A stretch of DNA of 64,000 nt, from assembly GCF_014467285.1 (NCBI RefSeq), contig NZ_NKHR01000005.1:124001-188000 (forward strand). The letters are read 5' to 3'. A model generated the notes under the pieces. That model was not told the DNA's origin. It saw only the letters and a list, made by a program, of their open reading frames with translations, and did no database searches. Position 1 is the first letter of the stretch. The number at the start of each line of letters is the position of its first letter. A program made the position numbers and the translations under genes. Shown piece after piece: positions 36,386 to 46,520 of this stretch. This DNA comes from Xenorhabdus sp014467285 (GTDB lineage Bacteria; Pseudomonadota; Gammaproteobacteria; Enterobacterales; Enterobacteriaceae).

Positions 36386-37855
36386 TTACATCATCACAAC
36401 GTCAAATTGCTCCTGACTGTAAAGTTGTTCTGTCTGTACTTTGACCTGTTTTCCCACAAAGATTTCCACTTCCGCCAACACGTGAGATTCATCCCCTTTC
36501 AGGGCATCACTTACGGCGGGAGAGGCATAAACCAGAAAACGATCTGCATCAATGGCACGATTAACACGCACAATTTCGCGCAAGATTTCATAACATACGG
36601 TTTCAACGGATTTCACCGTCCCACGCCCCTGACAGGTCGGGCAGTTATTACACAGAATATGCTCAATACTTTCTCGTGTACGCTTACGCGTCATTTCCAC
36701 CAATCCCAGTTGGGAAAAACCATTAATGGTGGTTTTCACACGATCTTTATTCAATGCCTGCTCTAAGGAAAGCAATACGCGGCGACGGTGTTCTTCATTA
36801 CCCATGTCAATAAAATCAATAATAATAATGCCGCCTAAATTACGTAACCTTAATTGCCGGGCGATCGCTTGTGCTGCTTCGATATTGGTATTAAAGATAG
36901 TCTCTTCCAGATTACGGTGTCCAACAAAAGCACCGGTATTAATATCGATTGTCGTCATAGCTTCCGTCTGATCAATAATCAGATAACCACCCGACTTTAA
37001 TTCCACCTTACGTTCCAGCGCCCGCTGAATCTCATTTTCCACACCATACAGATCAAATATCGGCTGATTGCCCTGATAATGTTCTAATTTGGCATTCATT
37101 TCAGGAATATATTCATCAATAAATTCCTGTAATTGTGTAAATGTCTGGCGGGAATCAACCCGAATACGATCAAGGGAAGCCCCGACAAAATCACGCAAAA
37201 TACGCTGGGCCAGCGCCAATTCACCGTAGACTTTATTTTTTGTGATATTACGTTTCTTACGTTCAATCACTTTACTCCACAAGCGCTTCAAAAATGCCGC
37301 ATCTTGCACCAGCTCTTCGGTTCCCACACCTTCGGCAGCAGTGCGGATAATAAACCCGCCATGCTCATCACAATAATCCATGACAATGCTTTTCAGGCGT
37401 TCACGCTCTTCTTCGCTCTCTATCCGTTGTGAAACACCCACATGCGATGCCCCCGGCATAAATACCAGATAACGTGATGGTAAAGTGATATCTGTCGTTA
37501 AACGAGCGCCTTTTGTGCCCAGAGGATCTTTAACCACCTGTACAATCAGATCCTGTCCCTGACGCACCAGTTCAGCGATGTCCCTGACATGAAAATTCTT
37601 CCGCTCTTCACCGGCAATACACTCAGTATGGGGCATAATATCCGAAGCATGCAAAAAAGCGGCTTTCTCCAGCCCGATATCCACAAAAGCTGCCTGCATT
37701 CCGGGCAAAACCCGGCTCACGCGCCCTTTATAAATATTTCCTACAATGCCCCTTCTGGCTTCCCGTTCAATATGGATTTCCTGCAAGATACCGCCATCAA
37801 TATAAGCAACCCGCGTTTCGGATGGTGTTACATTAACTAATAACTCTGCTGTCAT
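36386..37855 (-). CDS. rng: RNase G
   Basis: 489 residues, as in E. coli. S1 domain at about 35-125, RNase E/G catalytic region with the metal-binding Asp residues (TTIDINTGAFVG and IIIDFIDM), and the zinc-link CPTCQGRG near residue 405. RNase G matures the 5' end of 16S rRNA and degrades some mRNAs. Its ATG overlaps the maf stop by four bases. Part of the mreBCD-maf-rng cluster. Confidence 0.96.
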   Translation of the reverse strand: MTAELLVNVTPSETRVAYIDGGILQEIHIEREARRGIVGNIYKGRVSRVLPGMQAAFVDIGLEKAAFLHASDIMPHTECIAGEERKNFHVRDIAELVRQGQDLIVQVVKDPLGTKGARLTTDITLPSRYLVFMPGASHVGVSQRIESEEERERLKSIVMDYCDEHGGFIIRTAAEGVGTEELVQDAAFLKRLWSKVIERKKRNITKNKVYGELALAQRILRDFVGASLDRIRVDSRQTFTQLQEFIDEYIPEMNAKLEHYQGNQPIFDLYGVENEIQRALERKVELKSGGYLIIDQTEAMTTIDINTGAFVGHRNLEETIFNTNIEAAQAIARQLRLRNLGGIIIIDFIDMGNEEHRRRVLLSLEQALNKDRVKTTINGFSQLGLVEMTRKRTRESIEHILCNNCPTCQGRGTVKSVETVCYEILREIVRVNRAIDADRFLVYASPAVSDALKGDESHVLAEVEIFVGKQVKVQTEQLYSQEQFDVVMM

Positions 37856-38439
37856 GAATAATTCTTCCCATCAGCTAACGCTAAAAATCGTGTGATTAAT
37901 TCGTTCGTTTCCACCAATGGTAAGCCGACAACAGCATGGTAACTGCCATTAATTTTTCTGACAAAACAGCCGCCTTTACCTTGAATGCCATAAGCCCCGG
38001 CTTTATCCATTGGCTCCCCAGTTGCAATATATTCCTGTATTTCCGGTTGGGATAACTGGCGGAATATCACATCTGTAATGACTTTCTCACTCAAGGTGTG
38101 TTGACTGTTCGATAAAGAGACAGCCGTGATAACCTGGTGACACTGGCCTGACAAAGCGTTCAGTATTTCAGCGGCGTGTTGTTGATCGCGGGGTTTTTCC
38201 AGAATGCGGTTATTTAATACAACAATGGTATCAGCTCCCAGAACGGGGTGATCATGTGGCGCAATGGCGACCCCTGCCTGTGATTTTTCTCTGGCTAATC
38301 GAGTGACATATTGCTCTGGAGACTCCCCTTCACGCCATTTTTCTTCAACCTGAGGTCTCAGGATCTCAAAATTAAAATCTAACAATTCCACCAGCTCACG
38401 CCGTCTTGGTGAGCCAGAAGCTAAGTAAATGGTTTTCAT
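37852..38439 (-). CDS. Maf/YhdE, nucleoside triphosphate pyrophosphatase (dTTP/UTP)
   Basis: 195 residues with the Maf signature LASGSPRRRELVELL at the N-terminus, VLGADTIVVL and GKAGAYGIQGKGGCFV-type motifs. YhdE hydrolyses dTTP, UTP and some modified nucleotides to monophosphates and pyrophosphate, removing non-canonical bases; overproduction inhibits septation. Coupled to rng by a 4-nt overlap. Confidence 0.93.
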   Translation of the reverse strand: MKTIYLASGSPRRRELVELLDFNFEILRPQVEEKWREGESPEQYVTRLAREKSQAGVAIAPHDHPVLGADTIVVLNNRILEKPRDQQHAAEILNALSGQCHQVITAVSLSNSQHTLSEKVITDVIFRQLSQPEIQEYIATGEPMDKAGAYGIQGKGGCFVRKINGSYHAVVGLPLVETNELITRFLALADGKNYS

Positions 38440-38474
38440 CGTGGGTCATCCTTAGAGTTTATCTCAACCGGCTA

Positions 38475-38538
38475 TTTTCATTCGTCATCGTTTTCATTTG
38501 TCATGGTTTTCATATGACATGCTTTAATATGACATAGC
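38475..38538. repeat. Four degenerate 16-nt tandem repeats between mreD and maf
   Basis: Units at 38475, 38491, 38507 and 38523 (ttttcattcgtcatcg, ttttcatttgtcatgg, ttttcatatgacatgc, tttaatatgacatagc) follow one another at an exact 16-nt period in the 110-bp gap. Confidence 0.8.
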
Positions 38539-38549
38539 TTTGCCCGATT

Positions 38550-39038
38550 TTAACGAACTGAAAACTGACGGCGGATTTTCCGCATTAATAAGAACAGCCA
38601 AGGCCAGAGAATACCATTGACTACCCCATTCCAGAACACTTCCGGATGGAATACCGTCTTCGGCAATACAACATGGGCTAGAAAAACGCAGAGATTCATC
38701 AGGCTTGAAAGACCCAACACGACCAGAGCTTGCTGCCAGAGTGACATATTGCGGATAAGCTGAAATTTGAAAGCCACCAGAAAACTGATCATGCTGAATG
38801 CCAGGGCATGTGCGCCCAGAACACTTCCGTGCAGCAAATCAGTGATAACCCCCAAGACAAACCCGGTTCCCACGCTGACGCGATGAGGAAGCGCCAGTAA
38901 CCAGTAAATTAAGCACAAAAATAATAAAGTCGGCCGGAATACAAAGAACTGCTCCGGCCACGGCATAATTTGCAGCACTATCGCAATCAGGAAAGATAAC
39001 CAAATAACCCAACTTCTTCGGCTATGGTACTGACTCAT
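38550..39038 (-). CDS. mreD: MreD, rod-shape-determining membrane protein
   Basis: A 162-residue inner-membrane protein (E. coli 162) with about five to six helices. It works with MreB, MreC, RodA and PBP2 in the elongasome. The start overlaps the mreC stop by one base. Confidence 0.94.
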   Translation of the reverse strand: MSQYHSRRSWVIWLSFLIAIVLQIMPWPEQFFVFRPTLLFLCLIYWLLALPHRVSVGTGFVLGVITDLLHGSVLGAHALAFSMISFLVAFKFQLIRNMSLWQQALVVLGLSSLMNLCVFLAHVVLPKTVFHPEVFWNGVVNGILWPWLFLLMRKIRRQFSVR

Positions 39039-40093
39039 TAACGATTTCCTGTTGATGATGGTTTTAGTGATGGCTTTTCGGCTGGCCTTGTTTTTTCAAC
39101 CGGATTTATTGCAGATGAGGTTTGGCTTTCATCTTTCGCTTCGCCTGATTTCGGTGTCAGCAACTGCGGTGTCTCATCCGATGGATTTGGCAATACCTGC
39201 GGTAACATCTGCATCAACCGTTCATTAGCGGCACGGTATACTTCCGAAGGCGGCAATGGCTCAGATGGATTGTTATCTGCACCCCATAACAGCAACAGAT
39301 AGCGCAAGCGTCGCAATTCAGCCAATGGACGAGCCTGAATCACGGCATGAGCCCGCTGGTTATCAATTTTAACAGAGGAAACCACCGCCACAGGATAACC
39401 TTCCGGGAAACGCCCGCCCAAACCCGATGTCACCAATACATCACCTACGCGAATATCAGTATCACTCGGCAGAGGTTCTAGCTGGAGATCGTCTGTACAT
39501 CCTGCTCCGCCAGCAATAACGCGAATATCATTACGCAGTACCTGTACAGGCAGTGCATGAGTCGGATCACAAATCAGTAGTATCCGGCTGCTCAATTGGC
39601 TAACCGAAATAACTTGCCCCACAACCCCCCGATCACTGATAACAGGCTGCCCTTCATAGACGCCATCTTTAGCGCCTTTATCTATGACAACCTGATCGCG
39701 GTAGGGATCCATACCTCCTGAAATCACCTGCGATACCATCATATGTTCATCACTACGCAAAGGCGATCCCAATAATTCACGCAAACGGGCGTTTTCATGT
39801 TTCAATTGCCCCAACAGTAACAAGTTACTGCTCTGCAATCGTAATTCATTACGCAGAGTTCGATTTTCTAATTCAAGTTGGTTGCGGCTGGTCAGAGATT
39901 CAGAAATACTGTCCAAAAATTGGCGTGGCCCATTGGCAAGAAAATAAAACGGACTCACAGCCGTATCCATATAGCTACGGACTTTATTGAAAACACCGAG
40001 GCGGCTGTCTACCACAATCAGAATAATGGCAATAATAACAGCAAAAAAGAGTCGTAGTTGCAGAGAAGGCCCTCTGCTGAAAATCGGCTTCAT
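39038..40093 (-). CDS. mreC: MreC, rod-shape-determining periplasmic scaffold
   Basis: 351 residues with one N-terminal membrane helix (about 12-27), a coiled coil (about 70-110) and the MreC beta domain (with DQVVIDKGAKDGVYEGQPVI). MreC activates PBP2 in the cell-wall elongation complex. The last 60 residues are a low-complexity Pro/Ser/Lys tail, variable in this family. Lies between mreB and mreD on the same strand. Confidence 0.95.
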   Translation of the reverse strand: MKPIFSRGPSLQLRLFFAVIIAIILIVVDSRLGVFNKVRSYMDTAVSPFYFLANGPRQFLDSISESLTSRNQLELENRTLRNELRLQSSNLLLLGQLKHENARLRELLGSPLRSDEHMMVSQVISGGMDPYRDQVVIDKGAKDGVYEGQPVISDRGVVGQVISVSQLSSRILLICDPTHALPVQVLRNDIRVIAGGAGCTDDLQLEPLPSDTDIRVGDVLVTSGLGGRFPEGYPVAVVSSVKIDNQRAHAVIQARPLAELRRLRYLLLLWGADNNPSEPLPPSEVYRAANERLMQMLPQVLPNPSDETPQLLTPKSGEAKDESQTSSAINPVEKTRPAEKPSLKPSSTGNR

Positions 40094-40201
40094 AAATTGC
40101 GCATTGTTGGGCTGTGTTGTCTCATTAATGATAAAACTCCGGAATAGTCAGCAAGGAGGCTCCAAGAAAATATACCCGCCTCCCAGCTCGCAGAGTTACT
40201 T

Positions 40202-41245
40202 TCAGTCTTCGCTGAACAGATCGCCACCGTGCATGTCGATCATTTCCAGCGCCTTGCCGCCGCCACGGGCAACACAGGTGAGTGGATCTTCAGCCACAAT
40301 AACAGGAATGCCAGTCTCTTCCATCAACAAACGATCAAGATTACGCAGTAACGCACCACCACCAGTCAGTACCATACCACGTTCAGAAATATCAGAAGCC
40401 AATTCTGGTGGGCACTGCTCCAGAGCCACCATGACAGCGCTAACAATGCCGGTCAGCGGTTCTTGCAGGGCTTCAAGAATTTCATTGGAATTCAGGGTAA
40501 AGCTGCGGGGTACACCTTCTGCAAGGTTACGGCCACGCACTTCAATTTCGCGTACTTCATCTGTCGGATAAGCAGAACCAATTTCATGCTTGATACGCTC
40601 TGCTGTTGCTTCCCCGATCAGGGAACCATAATTACGGCGAACATAATTGATAATGGCTTCATCAAAACGGTCTCCACCGATACGCACAGAAGAAGAATAA
40701 ACCACACCGTTCAGGGAGATAACAGCGACTTCGGTGGTTCCTCCACCAATATCCACTACCATTGAGCCTGTCGCTTCGGAAACAGGCAAACCTGCACCGA
40801 TTGCGGCCGCCATTGGCTCTTCAATCAGGAATACTTCGCGGGCGCCTGCACTTTGGGCAGATTCGCGAATGGCGCGACGCTCAACCTGAGTCGCCCCGAC
40901 AGGCACACACACCAGCACGCGCGGGCTTGGGCGCATGAAACTGTTATTGTGAACCTGCTTGATAAAATGCTGTAACATCTTTTCCGTGACATAAAAATCA
41001 GCAATAACACCATCCTTCATAGGACGGATAGCTGCGATATTACCCGGAGTACGTCCCAGCATCTGCTTTGCTTCCAGCCCTACGGCTGCAACGCTTTTTG
41101 GTGAGCCGGCTCTGTCTTGTCGAATGGCAACAACAGAGGGTTGATCCAATACTATTCCCTGACCTTTGACATAAATAAGGGTATTGGCAGTACCCAAGTC
41201 AATGGACAAATCGTTGGAAAACATGCCACGAAATTTCTTTAACAT
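40202..41245 (-). CDS. mreB: MreB, actin-like cell-shape protein
   Basis: ATG at 41245 gives 347 residues starting MLKKFRGMFSNDLSIDLGTA, the same length and start as E. coli MreB; a further upstream frame start at 41266 is not conserved. Actin-fold phosphate motifs DLGTANT and VDIGGGTTEVAV are present. MreB filaments under the inner membrane guide peptidoglycan synthesis. First gene of mreBCD-maf-rng. Confidence 0.97.
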   Translation of the reverse strand: MLKKFRGMFSNDLSIDLGTANTLIYVKGQGIVLDQPSVVAIRQDRAGSPKSVAAVGLEAKQMLGRTPGNIAAIRPMKDGVIADFYVTEKMLQHFIKQVHNNSFMRPSPRVLVCVPVGATQVERRAIRESAQSAGAREVFLIEEPMAAAIGAGLPVSEATGSMVVDIGGGTTEVAVISLNGVVYSSSVRIGGDRFDEAIINYVRRNYGSLIGEATAERIKHEIGSAYPTDEVREIEVRGRNLAEGVPRSFTLNSNEILEALQEPLTGIVSAVMVALEQCPPELASDISERGMVLTGGGALLRNLDRLLMEETGIPVIVAEDPLTCVARGGGKALEMIDMHGGDLFSED

Positions 41246-41993
41246 AACGAAAGGATAATCCTGCAAGCTGGGGACGGAGATTGTCCGTCTACTCTACCAA
41301 CCACATGAAGCAGCGACAAGGCGCATAATTAACTACTTTTACTACTTCAATAAAAGTGGCTACGTTATTCACATCAGAAACACGATATTCTACGTTACTT
41401 TTCTCTGACGGAGCAGAAAAAAACTGCATAAAAATGGGTTAATTTCACCAATAACCTCATCACAGCATTCCAAAAACACCTGATGCACCAAAAAACCAAC
41501 ATTATAGTGCATATTGCGGAGCTACCACCGCGTTTTTCGAGCTTCTATATTGCTCTATAATCATTTCAGTAAGTTCAACCAATATTCACTTTTTCTTAAA
41601 AATTTTCTTCTTTCTGTTGTCGTCAGGAATAGTTTCCTAAGTATAAAAGTAATAGATAAATTTGTGAGGCTGAGGATTGGATTTGAAAAAATATCGTCAC
41701 TGTCAACGGCAAGTAACGAAAATAAGGATTATTCCGAGCCGGTTATCAAAAGCACTCTCCTTATTGTTTCCTGTATATTATTATCTTTTACAGTGCCATC
41801 CTGAATAAAAATAAGTAACTACAGTTTTGCCACTCTCTATCACAATATCGTTGCCTGCCCGTTTCAGCTTATTTGATTTTATCTATATTGTGGTGAAGCA
41901 AGATTATGGTGAAGCAGAATTGTGATCAAAAAAGTTGTGATGATGCCAAACAGGTAATGGTATCAGCGAGATACTCAGCAAGGGAGAATGACC
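41246..41993. other. Long intergenic region between mreB and acuI
   Basis: About 750 bp that must hold the divergent promoters of mreB and acuI. E. coli has csrD upstream of mreB; no trace of it is visible here. A 96-codon plus-strand frame (41514-41804) lacks a ribosome-binding site and recognisable domains. Just before acuI, around 41885-41930, imperfect repeats of a 'ttgtggtgaagcaaga' type occur. Confidence 0.5.
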
Positions 41994-42968
41994 ATGAAAG
42001 CCTTATTGCTTGACCAACACGAGACATTAACAGCGTCTATCCAGGATATTGATGAATCTCAATTACCCTCATGTGCTGTGACCGTTGATGTTCATTGGTC
42101 AACACTCAATTATAAAGATGCCCTTGCCATTACAGGTAAAGGTAAGATCATCCGACAATTTCCGATGATACCGGGAATCGATTTTGCTGGTGTTGTTCAT
42201 CATTCCGAAGATCCGCGTTTTCATGTTGGTCAGCACGTTTTACTGACCGGTTGGGGTGTGGGAGAAACACATTGGGGCGGGCTGGCAGAACAAGCCAGCG
42301 TGCCTGGTGACTGGTTGACTCCATTGCCGCAAGCATTAACTGCCCGACAAGCAATGATCATCGGCACGGCGGGCTTTACGGCCATGTTGTGTGTCATGAC
42401 ACTGGAACAAGGCGGAGTAACACCTGAAAGCGGAGATATCGCCGTGACAGGTGCCAGTGGTGGTGTTGGCAGCACGGCGATTACTCTGCTGTCACAACTG
42501 GGTTATTCTGTCGTCGCGATTAGCAGCAAAGCCGATAATCAAGATTACCTGCTTTCACTTGGCGCAAAAGCGATTCTGCCTGCCAGTGACTTTAACCAGC
42601 CGTCACGTCCGTTGGAAAAACAGCGTTGGGCAGGGGTAATTGATACCGTCGGAGGCAAGATATTGGCGACCTTGCTGGCACAGGTGAACTATAACGGTAC
42701 AGTAGCCGCCTGCGGTATGGCGAGTGACGGCCATTTGCCCGCCACCGTCATGCCTTTTATCCTGCGTAATGTCCGTTTGCAAGGTGTGGCATCCGTGACA
42801 GCGCCCGCTTCAGAACGCCCTGCCATTTGGCAACGCTTGCAAACGCTGCTGCCTGATTCTTTCTATCAACAGACAGCCAATGAAATCACGCTGGATCAGG
42901 TTATCGAATATGCCAATAAACTGATTAACAATCAGATCACTGGCAGAACAGTCGTGAAGGTGAGGTGA
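41994..42968 (+). CDS. acuI: AcuI (YhdH), acrylyl-CoA reductase (NADPH)
   Basis: The second of two close ATGs (41994) lies seven bases after ggag and yields 324 residues, as in E. coli YhdH. The first ATG (41988) is too near the ribosome-binding site. Quinone-oxidoreductase-like MDR enzyme with the NADPH-binding TGASGGVGSTAI and the conserved YKDALAITGKGKIIR. It reduces toxic acryloyl-CoA to propionyl-CoA. Confidence 0.94.
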   Translation: MKALLLDQHETLTASIQDIDESQLPSCAVTVDVHWSTLNYKDALAITGKGKIIRQFPMIPGIDFAGVVHHSEDPRFHVGQHVLLTGWGVGETHWGGLAEQASVPGDWLTPLPQALTARQAMIIGTAGFTAMLCVMTLEQGGVTPESGDIAVTGASGGVGSTAITLLSQLGYSVVAISSKADNQDYLLSLGAKAILPASDFNQPSRPLEKQRWAGVIDTVGGKILATLLAQVNYNGTVAACGMASDGHLPATVMPFILRNVRLQGVASVTAPASERPAIWQRLQTLLPDSFYQQTANEITLDQVIEYANKLINNQITGRTVVKVR

Positions 42969-43140
42969 AGGGGAAGATGTGCTGATAAGACCAGTATTTA
43001 GCTGCTAAATGCCACGATATGTTTATAATGTCGGGCTTTATCGTCAAATTTACAAATCTAGTTATCAGAAAGAGATGACAAACCGTTGACATCGAGTTAT
43101 CTTGGTCGATTGTTGACAGATTGCCGGAGATACCCGCACA

Positions 43141-43593
43141 ATGGCAGACAAGTTTCGCATTTTACTCTTGAATGGCCCCAACCTGAACTTGTTGGGAACA
43201 CGAGAGCCAGAGACCTACGGCAAGTTAACGCTCGATGATATCGTTAACAAACTGTCAAAAGAAGCTCACCAATCGGGAGTCGAATTATCCCATCTGCAAT
43301 CCAATGCAGAATATGAACTGATAGAGAGAATTCATTCAGCGCGGGGCAATGCTGATTTTATTTTGATTAACCCTGCGGCATACACGCATACCAGCGTGGC
43401 ACTACGCGATGCACTTCTGGCAGTGAATATCCCATTTATTGAGATTCATCTCTCCAATGTGCATGCCCGTGAGCCATTCCGCCACCACTCATATCTTTCC
43501 GATATTGCAGTAGGCGTAATCTGCGGGTTAGGTGCAGATGGTTATAGTTTCGCATTACAGGCAGCGGTCAACCGCTTGTCAACATTCAACTAA
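43141..43593 (+). CDS. aroQ: AroQ, type II 3-dehydroquinate dehydratase
   Basis: 150 residues with LNGPNLNLLGTREPETYG (catalytic Tyr near residue 25) and the histidine motif IEIHLSNVHAREPFRHHSY. It dehydrates 3-dehydroquinate in the shikimate pathway. The type II enzyme just ahead of accB is the usual order in Yersinia, Photorhabdus and relatives, whereas E. coli K-12 has only type I AroD. Confidence 0.96.
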   Translation: MADKFRILLLNGPNLNLLGTREPETYGKLTLDDIVNKLSKEAHQSGVELSHLQSNAEYELIERIHSARGNADFILINPAAYTHTSVALRDALLAVNIPFIEIHLSNVHAREPFRHHSYLSDIAVGVICGLGADGYSFALQAAVNRLSTFN

Positions 43594-43619
43594 TTATATA
43601 AGAGTACGGAATCACACTC

Positions 43620-44075
43620 ATGGATATTCGTAAGATAAAAAAATTGATCGAGCTGGTTGAAGAATCTGGCATTTCTGAACTGGAAATTTCTGAAGGTGAA
43701 GAGTCAGTACGCATCAGCCGCGCAACGGTAGCACCCGCGATGCCGGTGACTCAACAATATATTTCTGCACCTGTTCATCAGCCGGTACAAACTGCTGCTC
43801 CGGCGGCGCCAGCCGCTGCTGACAAATCGGCAGAAATCAGCGGTCACATAGTCCGCTCCCCAATGGTCGGTACGTTCTACCGTTCACCAAGCCCAGATGC
43901 GAAACCTTTCATTGAAGTCGGCCAGCATGTCACTCAGGGCGAAACCCTGTGTATCGTCGAAGCCATGAAAATGATGAATCAGATCGAAGCGGATAAAACC
44001 GGCGTAGTGAAAGCGATTCTGGTTCAAGACGGTCAACCTGTTGAATTCGACGAGCCACTGGTCGTCATCGAATAA
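43620..44075 (+). CDS. accB: AccB, biotin carboxyl carrier protein of acetyl-CoA carboxylase
   Basis: 151 residues: N-terminal dimerising region, Ala/Pro-rich linker (about 55-70), and the biotinyl domain with Lys117 in VEAMKMMNQI. It carries carboxybiotin from AccC to the AccAD transferase for malonyl-CoA synthesis. Separated by 12 bases from accC; operon accBC. Confidence 0.97.
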   Translation: MDIRKIKKLIELVEESGISELEISEGEESVRISRATVAPAMPVTQQYISAPVHQPVQTAAPAAPAAADKSAEISGHIVRSPMVGTFYRSPSPDAKPFIEVGQHVTQGETLCIVEAMKMMNQIEADKTGVVKAILVQDGQPVEFDEPLVVIE

Positions 44076-44087
44076 CGAGGCGTCCCC

Positions 44088-45437
44088 ATGCTTGAAAAAA
44101 TTGTCATTGCTAACCGCGGTGAAATAGCACTGCGTATCCTGAGAGCCTGTAAGGAACTTGGGATCAAAACCGTTGCTGTACACTCTGCGGCAGACCGTGA
44201 CCTGAAGCACGTCCTGCTGGCAGATGAAACCGTCTGCATCGGCCCTGCGGCATCAGTAAAAAGCTACCTAAATATTCCCGCCATTATTTCTGCGGCGGAA
44301 ATCACTTGTGCACAGGCGATCCATCCCGGTTATGGTTTCCTGTCTGAAAACGCTGACTTTGCTGAGCAAGTTGAACGTTCCGGCTTTATTTTCATTGGCC
44401 CGAAAGCGGATACCATCCGTTTGATGGGGGATAAAGTTTCCGCTATCAGCGCGATGAAAAAAGCCGGTGTACCTTGCGTTCCCGGCTCTGATGGCCCATT
44501 GGGTGACGATGCTGAGAAAAACAAAACGATTGCAAACCGCATCGGCTATCCGGTGATCATCAAGGCATCGGGCGGCGGCGGTGGTCGTGGTATGCGCGTT
44601 GTACGCCACGACAAAGATCTGGAACAATCCATCGCTATGACCCGCGCAGAAGCGAAAGCGGCGTTCAACAACGACATGGTGTACATGGAGAAATTCCTTG
44701 AAAATCCACGTCACGTTGAAATTCAGGTCTTGGCTGATGGTCAGGGTAATGCACTCTATCTGGCTGAACGTGACTGCTCCATGCAGCGCCGCCACCAGAA
44801 AGTGGTGGAAGAAGCACCAGCACCGGGTATTTCTCCGGAACTGCGCCGCAGCATCGGTGAACGTTGTGCCAATGCTTGTATTGAAATCGGCTATCGCGGA
44901 GCGGGTACATTCGAATTCCTGTACGAAAACGGTGAATTCTACTTTATTGAGATGAATACCCGTATTCAGGTTGAGCACCCTGTGACGGAGATGATCACCG
45001 GCGTTGACCTGATCAAAGAACAGTTACGTATCGCCGCAGGTATGCCGCTGTCCATCAAACAGGAAGATATCGAAATCAAAGGTCATGCGATCGAATGCCG
45101 TATCAATGCGGAAGATCCGAAAACCTTCCTGCCAAGCCCGGGCAAGATCATCCATTTTCATTCACCGGGTGGTTTTGGTGTGCGTTGGGAATCCCATATC
45201 TATGCGGGATATACCGTACCGCCTTACTATGATTCCATGATCGGAAAATTGATCACTTACGGTGAAACCCGTGAGGTCGCCATTGCGCGTATGAAGAATG
45301 CGCTGGCCGAGTTGATCATTGATGGCATCAAAACCAATATCGATCTGCAACTGGCGATCATGAATGACGAGAACTTCCAGAAAGGCGGCACCAATATCCA
45401 CTATCTGGAGAAGAAACTGGGTTTGCACGAAAAGTAA
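44088..45437 (+). CDS. accC: AccC, biotin carboxylase
   Basis: 449 residues, as in E. coli. Biotin-carboxylase N domain, ATP-grasp domain with KASGGGGGRGM (about 159-169), and the catalytic region FIEMNTRIQVEHPVTE. It carboxylates the biotin on AccB using ATP and bicarbonate. A strong terminator follows. Confidence 0.97.
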   Translation: MLEKIVIANRGEIALRILRACKELGIKTVAVHSAADRDLKHVLLADETVCIGPAASVKSYLNIPAIISAAEITCAQAIHPGYGFLSENADFAEQVERSGFIFIGPKADTIRLMGDKVSAISAMKKAGVPCVPGSDGPLGDDAEKNKTIANRIGYPVIIKASGGGGGRGMRVVRHDKDLEQSIAMTRAEAKAAFNNDMVYMEKFLENPRHVEIQVLADGQGNALYLAERDCSMQRRHQKVVEEAPAPGISPELRRSIGERCANACIEIGYRGAGTFEFLYENGEFYFIEMNTRIQVEHPVTEMITGVDLIKEQLRIAAGMPLSIKQEDIEIKGHAIECRINAEDPKTFLPSPGKIIHFHSPGGFGVRWESHIYAGYTVPPYYDSMIGKLITYGETREVAIARMKNALAELIIDGIKTNIDLQLAIMNDENFQKGGTNIHYLEKKLGLHEK

Positions 45438-45480
45438 GTTTTTTTAACCCTCATTCAGAGCAGATGAATTTGAGTGAATG

Positions 45481-45511
45481 AAATCCCACCTTTTTAAGGT
45501 GGGATTTTTTA
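45481..45511 (+). terminator. Rho-independent terminator of accBC
   Basis: A perfect 12-bp stem (aaatcccacctt with aaggtgggattt), three-base loop, followed by a T-rich tail. Confidence 0.92.
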
Positions 45512-46277
45512 TTCCTTACAAATAGTAAGTTACCGTCTTGATTGTCAAGTTTTAATACCATGGCCTCAACTAATGTCACAAGCTGATAACATTCATGCCT
45601 GATTTTTATTTCTGATAGATGTTTAATTAAGGCAGATGAACAAGATCACTGCTTACCGTCTATGAGAACAAATTATTTAATATGTAAAATAAGAGATTAA
45701 TTCGATTACCTATATAAGAAACATATGATTAGATGATGAAAATCATTGATAATATAAATAACACTTTTATCTACATTAATTTATTTAAATAAAACCTGCT
45801 AAAAAATCAAATCATAGAGTTATAAAAAAACAAGATTATAAAAAAACCACAAAAACAAAAAAATAAATTCAGTAAAATCAATCAATTAAAAAACAAATCC
45901 CAAGTTGGACATTTTTCTTATTTTTATTATTGCAAGAATTAAGAGTTAACATTTGGTTTCTAAATGTCATCTACTTTCATTTCAATTCCATGCAAAAAAA
46001 TGGATAAAGGGTACATTAAAAAACATCTTAAATTAAGTAATGAGGCTTTCTTGCCTTTACATTTCAATCCTGCTCTTAGTAAAAAATTAAGACTTCACAA
46101 CATGATTAACAAAAAGACAAAATACATACAGACAACAATCAACTATTATTTTGTTTCCCCTTTGAATAATCTTTTGCTGTTATTCAACATTCCTACGGCA
46201 CATTTTCCTCTGAATAAATCCACGCATTACCGTACAATTCCCCCCATATTGTTTCATGTAAGTTACCCGGAGAACGG
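45512..46277. other. AT-rich intergenic region before yhdT-panF
   Basis: 766 bp of strongly AT-rich sequence. A 122-codon frame (45964-46332) has low-complexity content, no ribosome-binding site, and overlaps yhdT; I do not believe it. The yhdT-panF promoter should be in the last 250 bp, but I cannot place it. Confidence 0.5.
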
Positions 46278-46520
46278 ATGGACAGACGATTTGTTCAATC
46301 CCACAAAGAAGCACGTTGGGCAGTATTCCTGACGTTAGCTTATCTTGTTGGTTGGCTGCTATGTGCCTATTTACCCAGTGATGCCATTGGTTTAACGGGA
46401 TTACCCCGCTGGTTTGAACTGGCTTGCCTGCTGCTACCCGCCTTATTTATCATCCTCTGCTGGCTGATGGTGAAATTTATATTCAAGGAAATTCCGCTGG
46501 AGGATGTTGATGCAAAGTGA
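46278..46520 (+). CDS. yhdT: YhdT, small membrane protein upstream of PanF
   Basis: 80 residues with two hydrophobic stretches (about 14-32 and 46-68). The DUF997 family YhdT is always found beside panF in enterics, and its frame overlaps the panF start by 11 nt. ATG at 46278 follows ggagaac. Role unknown; perhaps an accessory subunit of pantothenate uptake. Confidence 0.9.
   Translation: MDRRFVQSHKEARWAVFLTLAYLVGWLLCAYLPSDAIGLTGLPRWFELACLLLPALFIILCWLMVKFIFKEIPLEDVDAK

Noticed and set aside
41514..41804. 96-codon plus-strand frame between mreB and acuI
   Set aside because: No ribosome-binding site, no recognisable domain, unusual composition; probably chance in an AT-rich gap.
45964..46332. 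122-codon plus-strand frame after accC
   Set aside because: Overlaps yhdT in another frame, Lys/Asn/Leu-rich low-information translation in AT-rich DNA, no ribosome-binding site.
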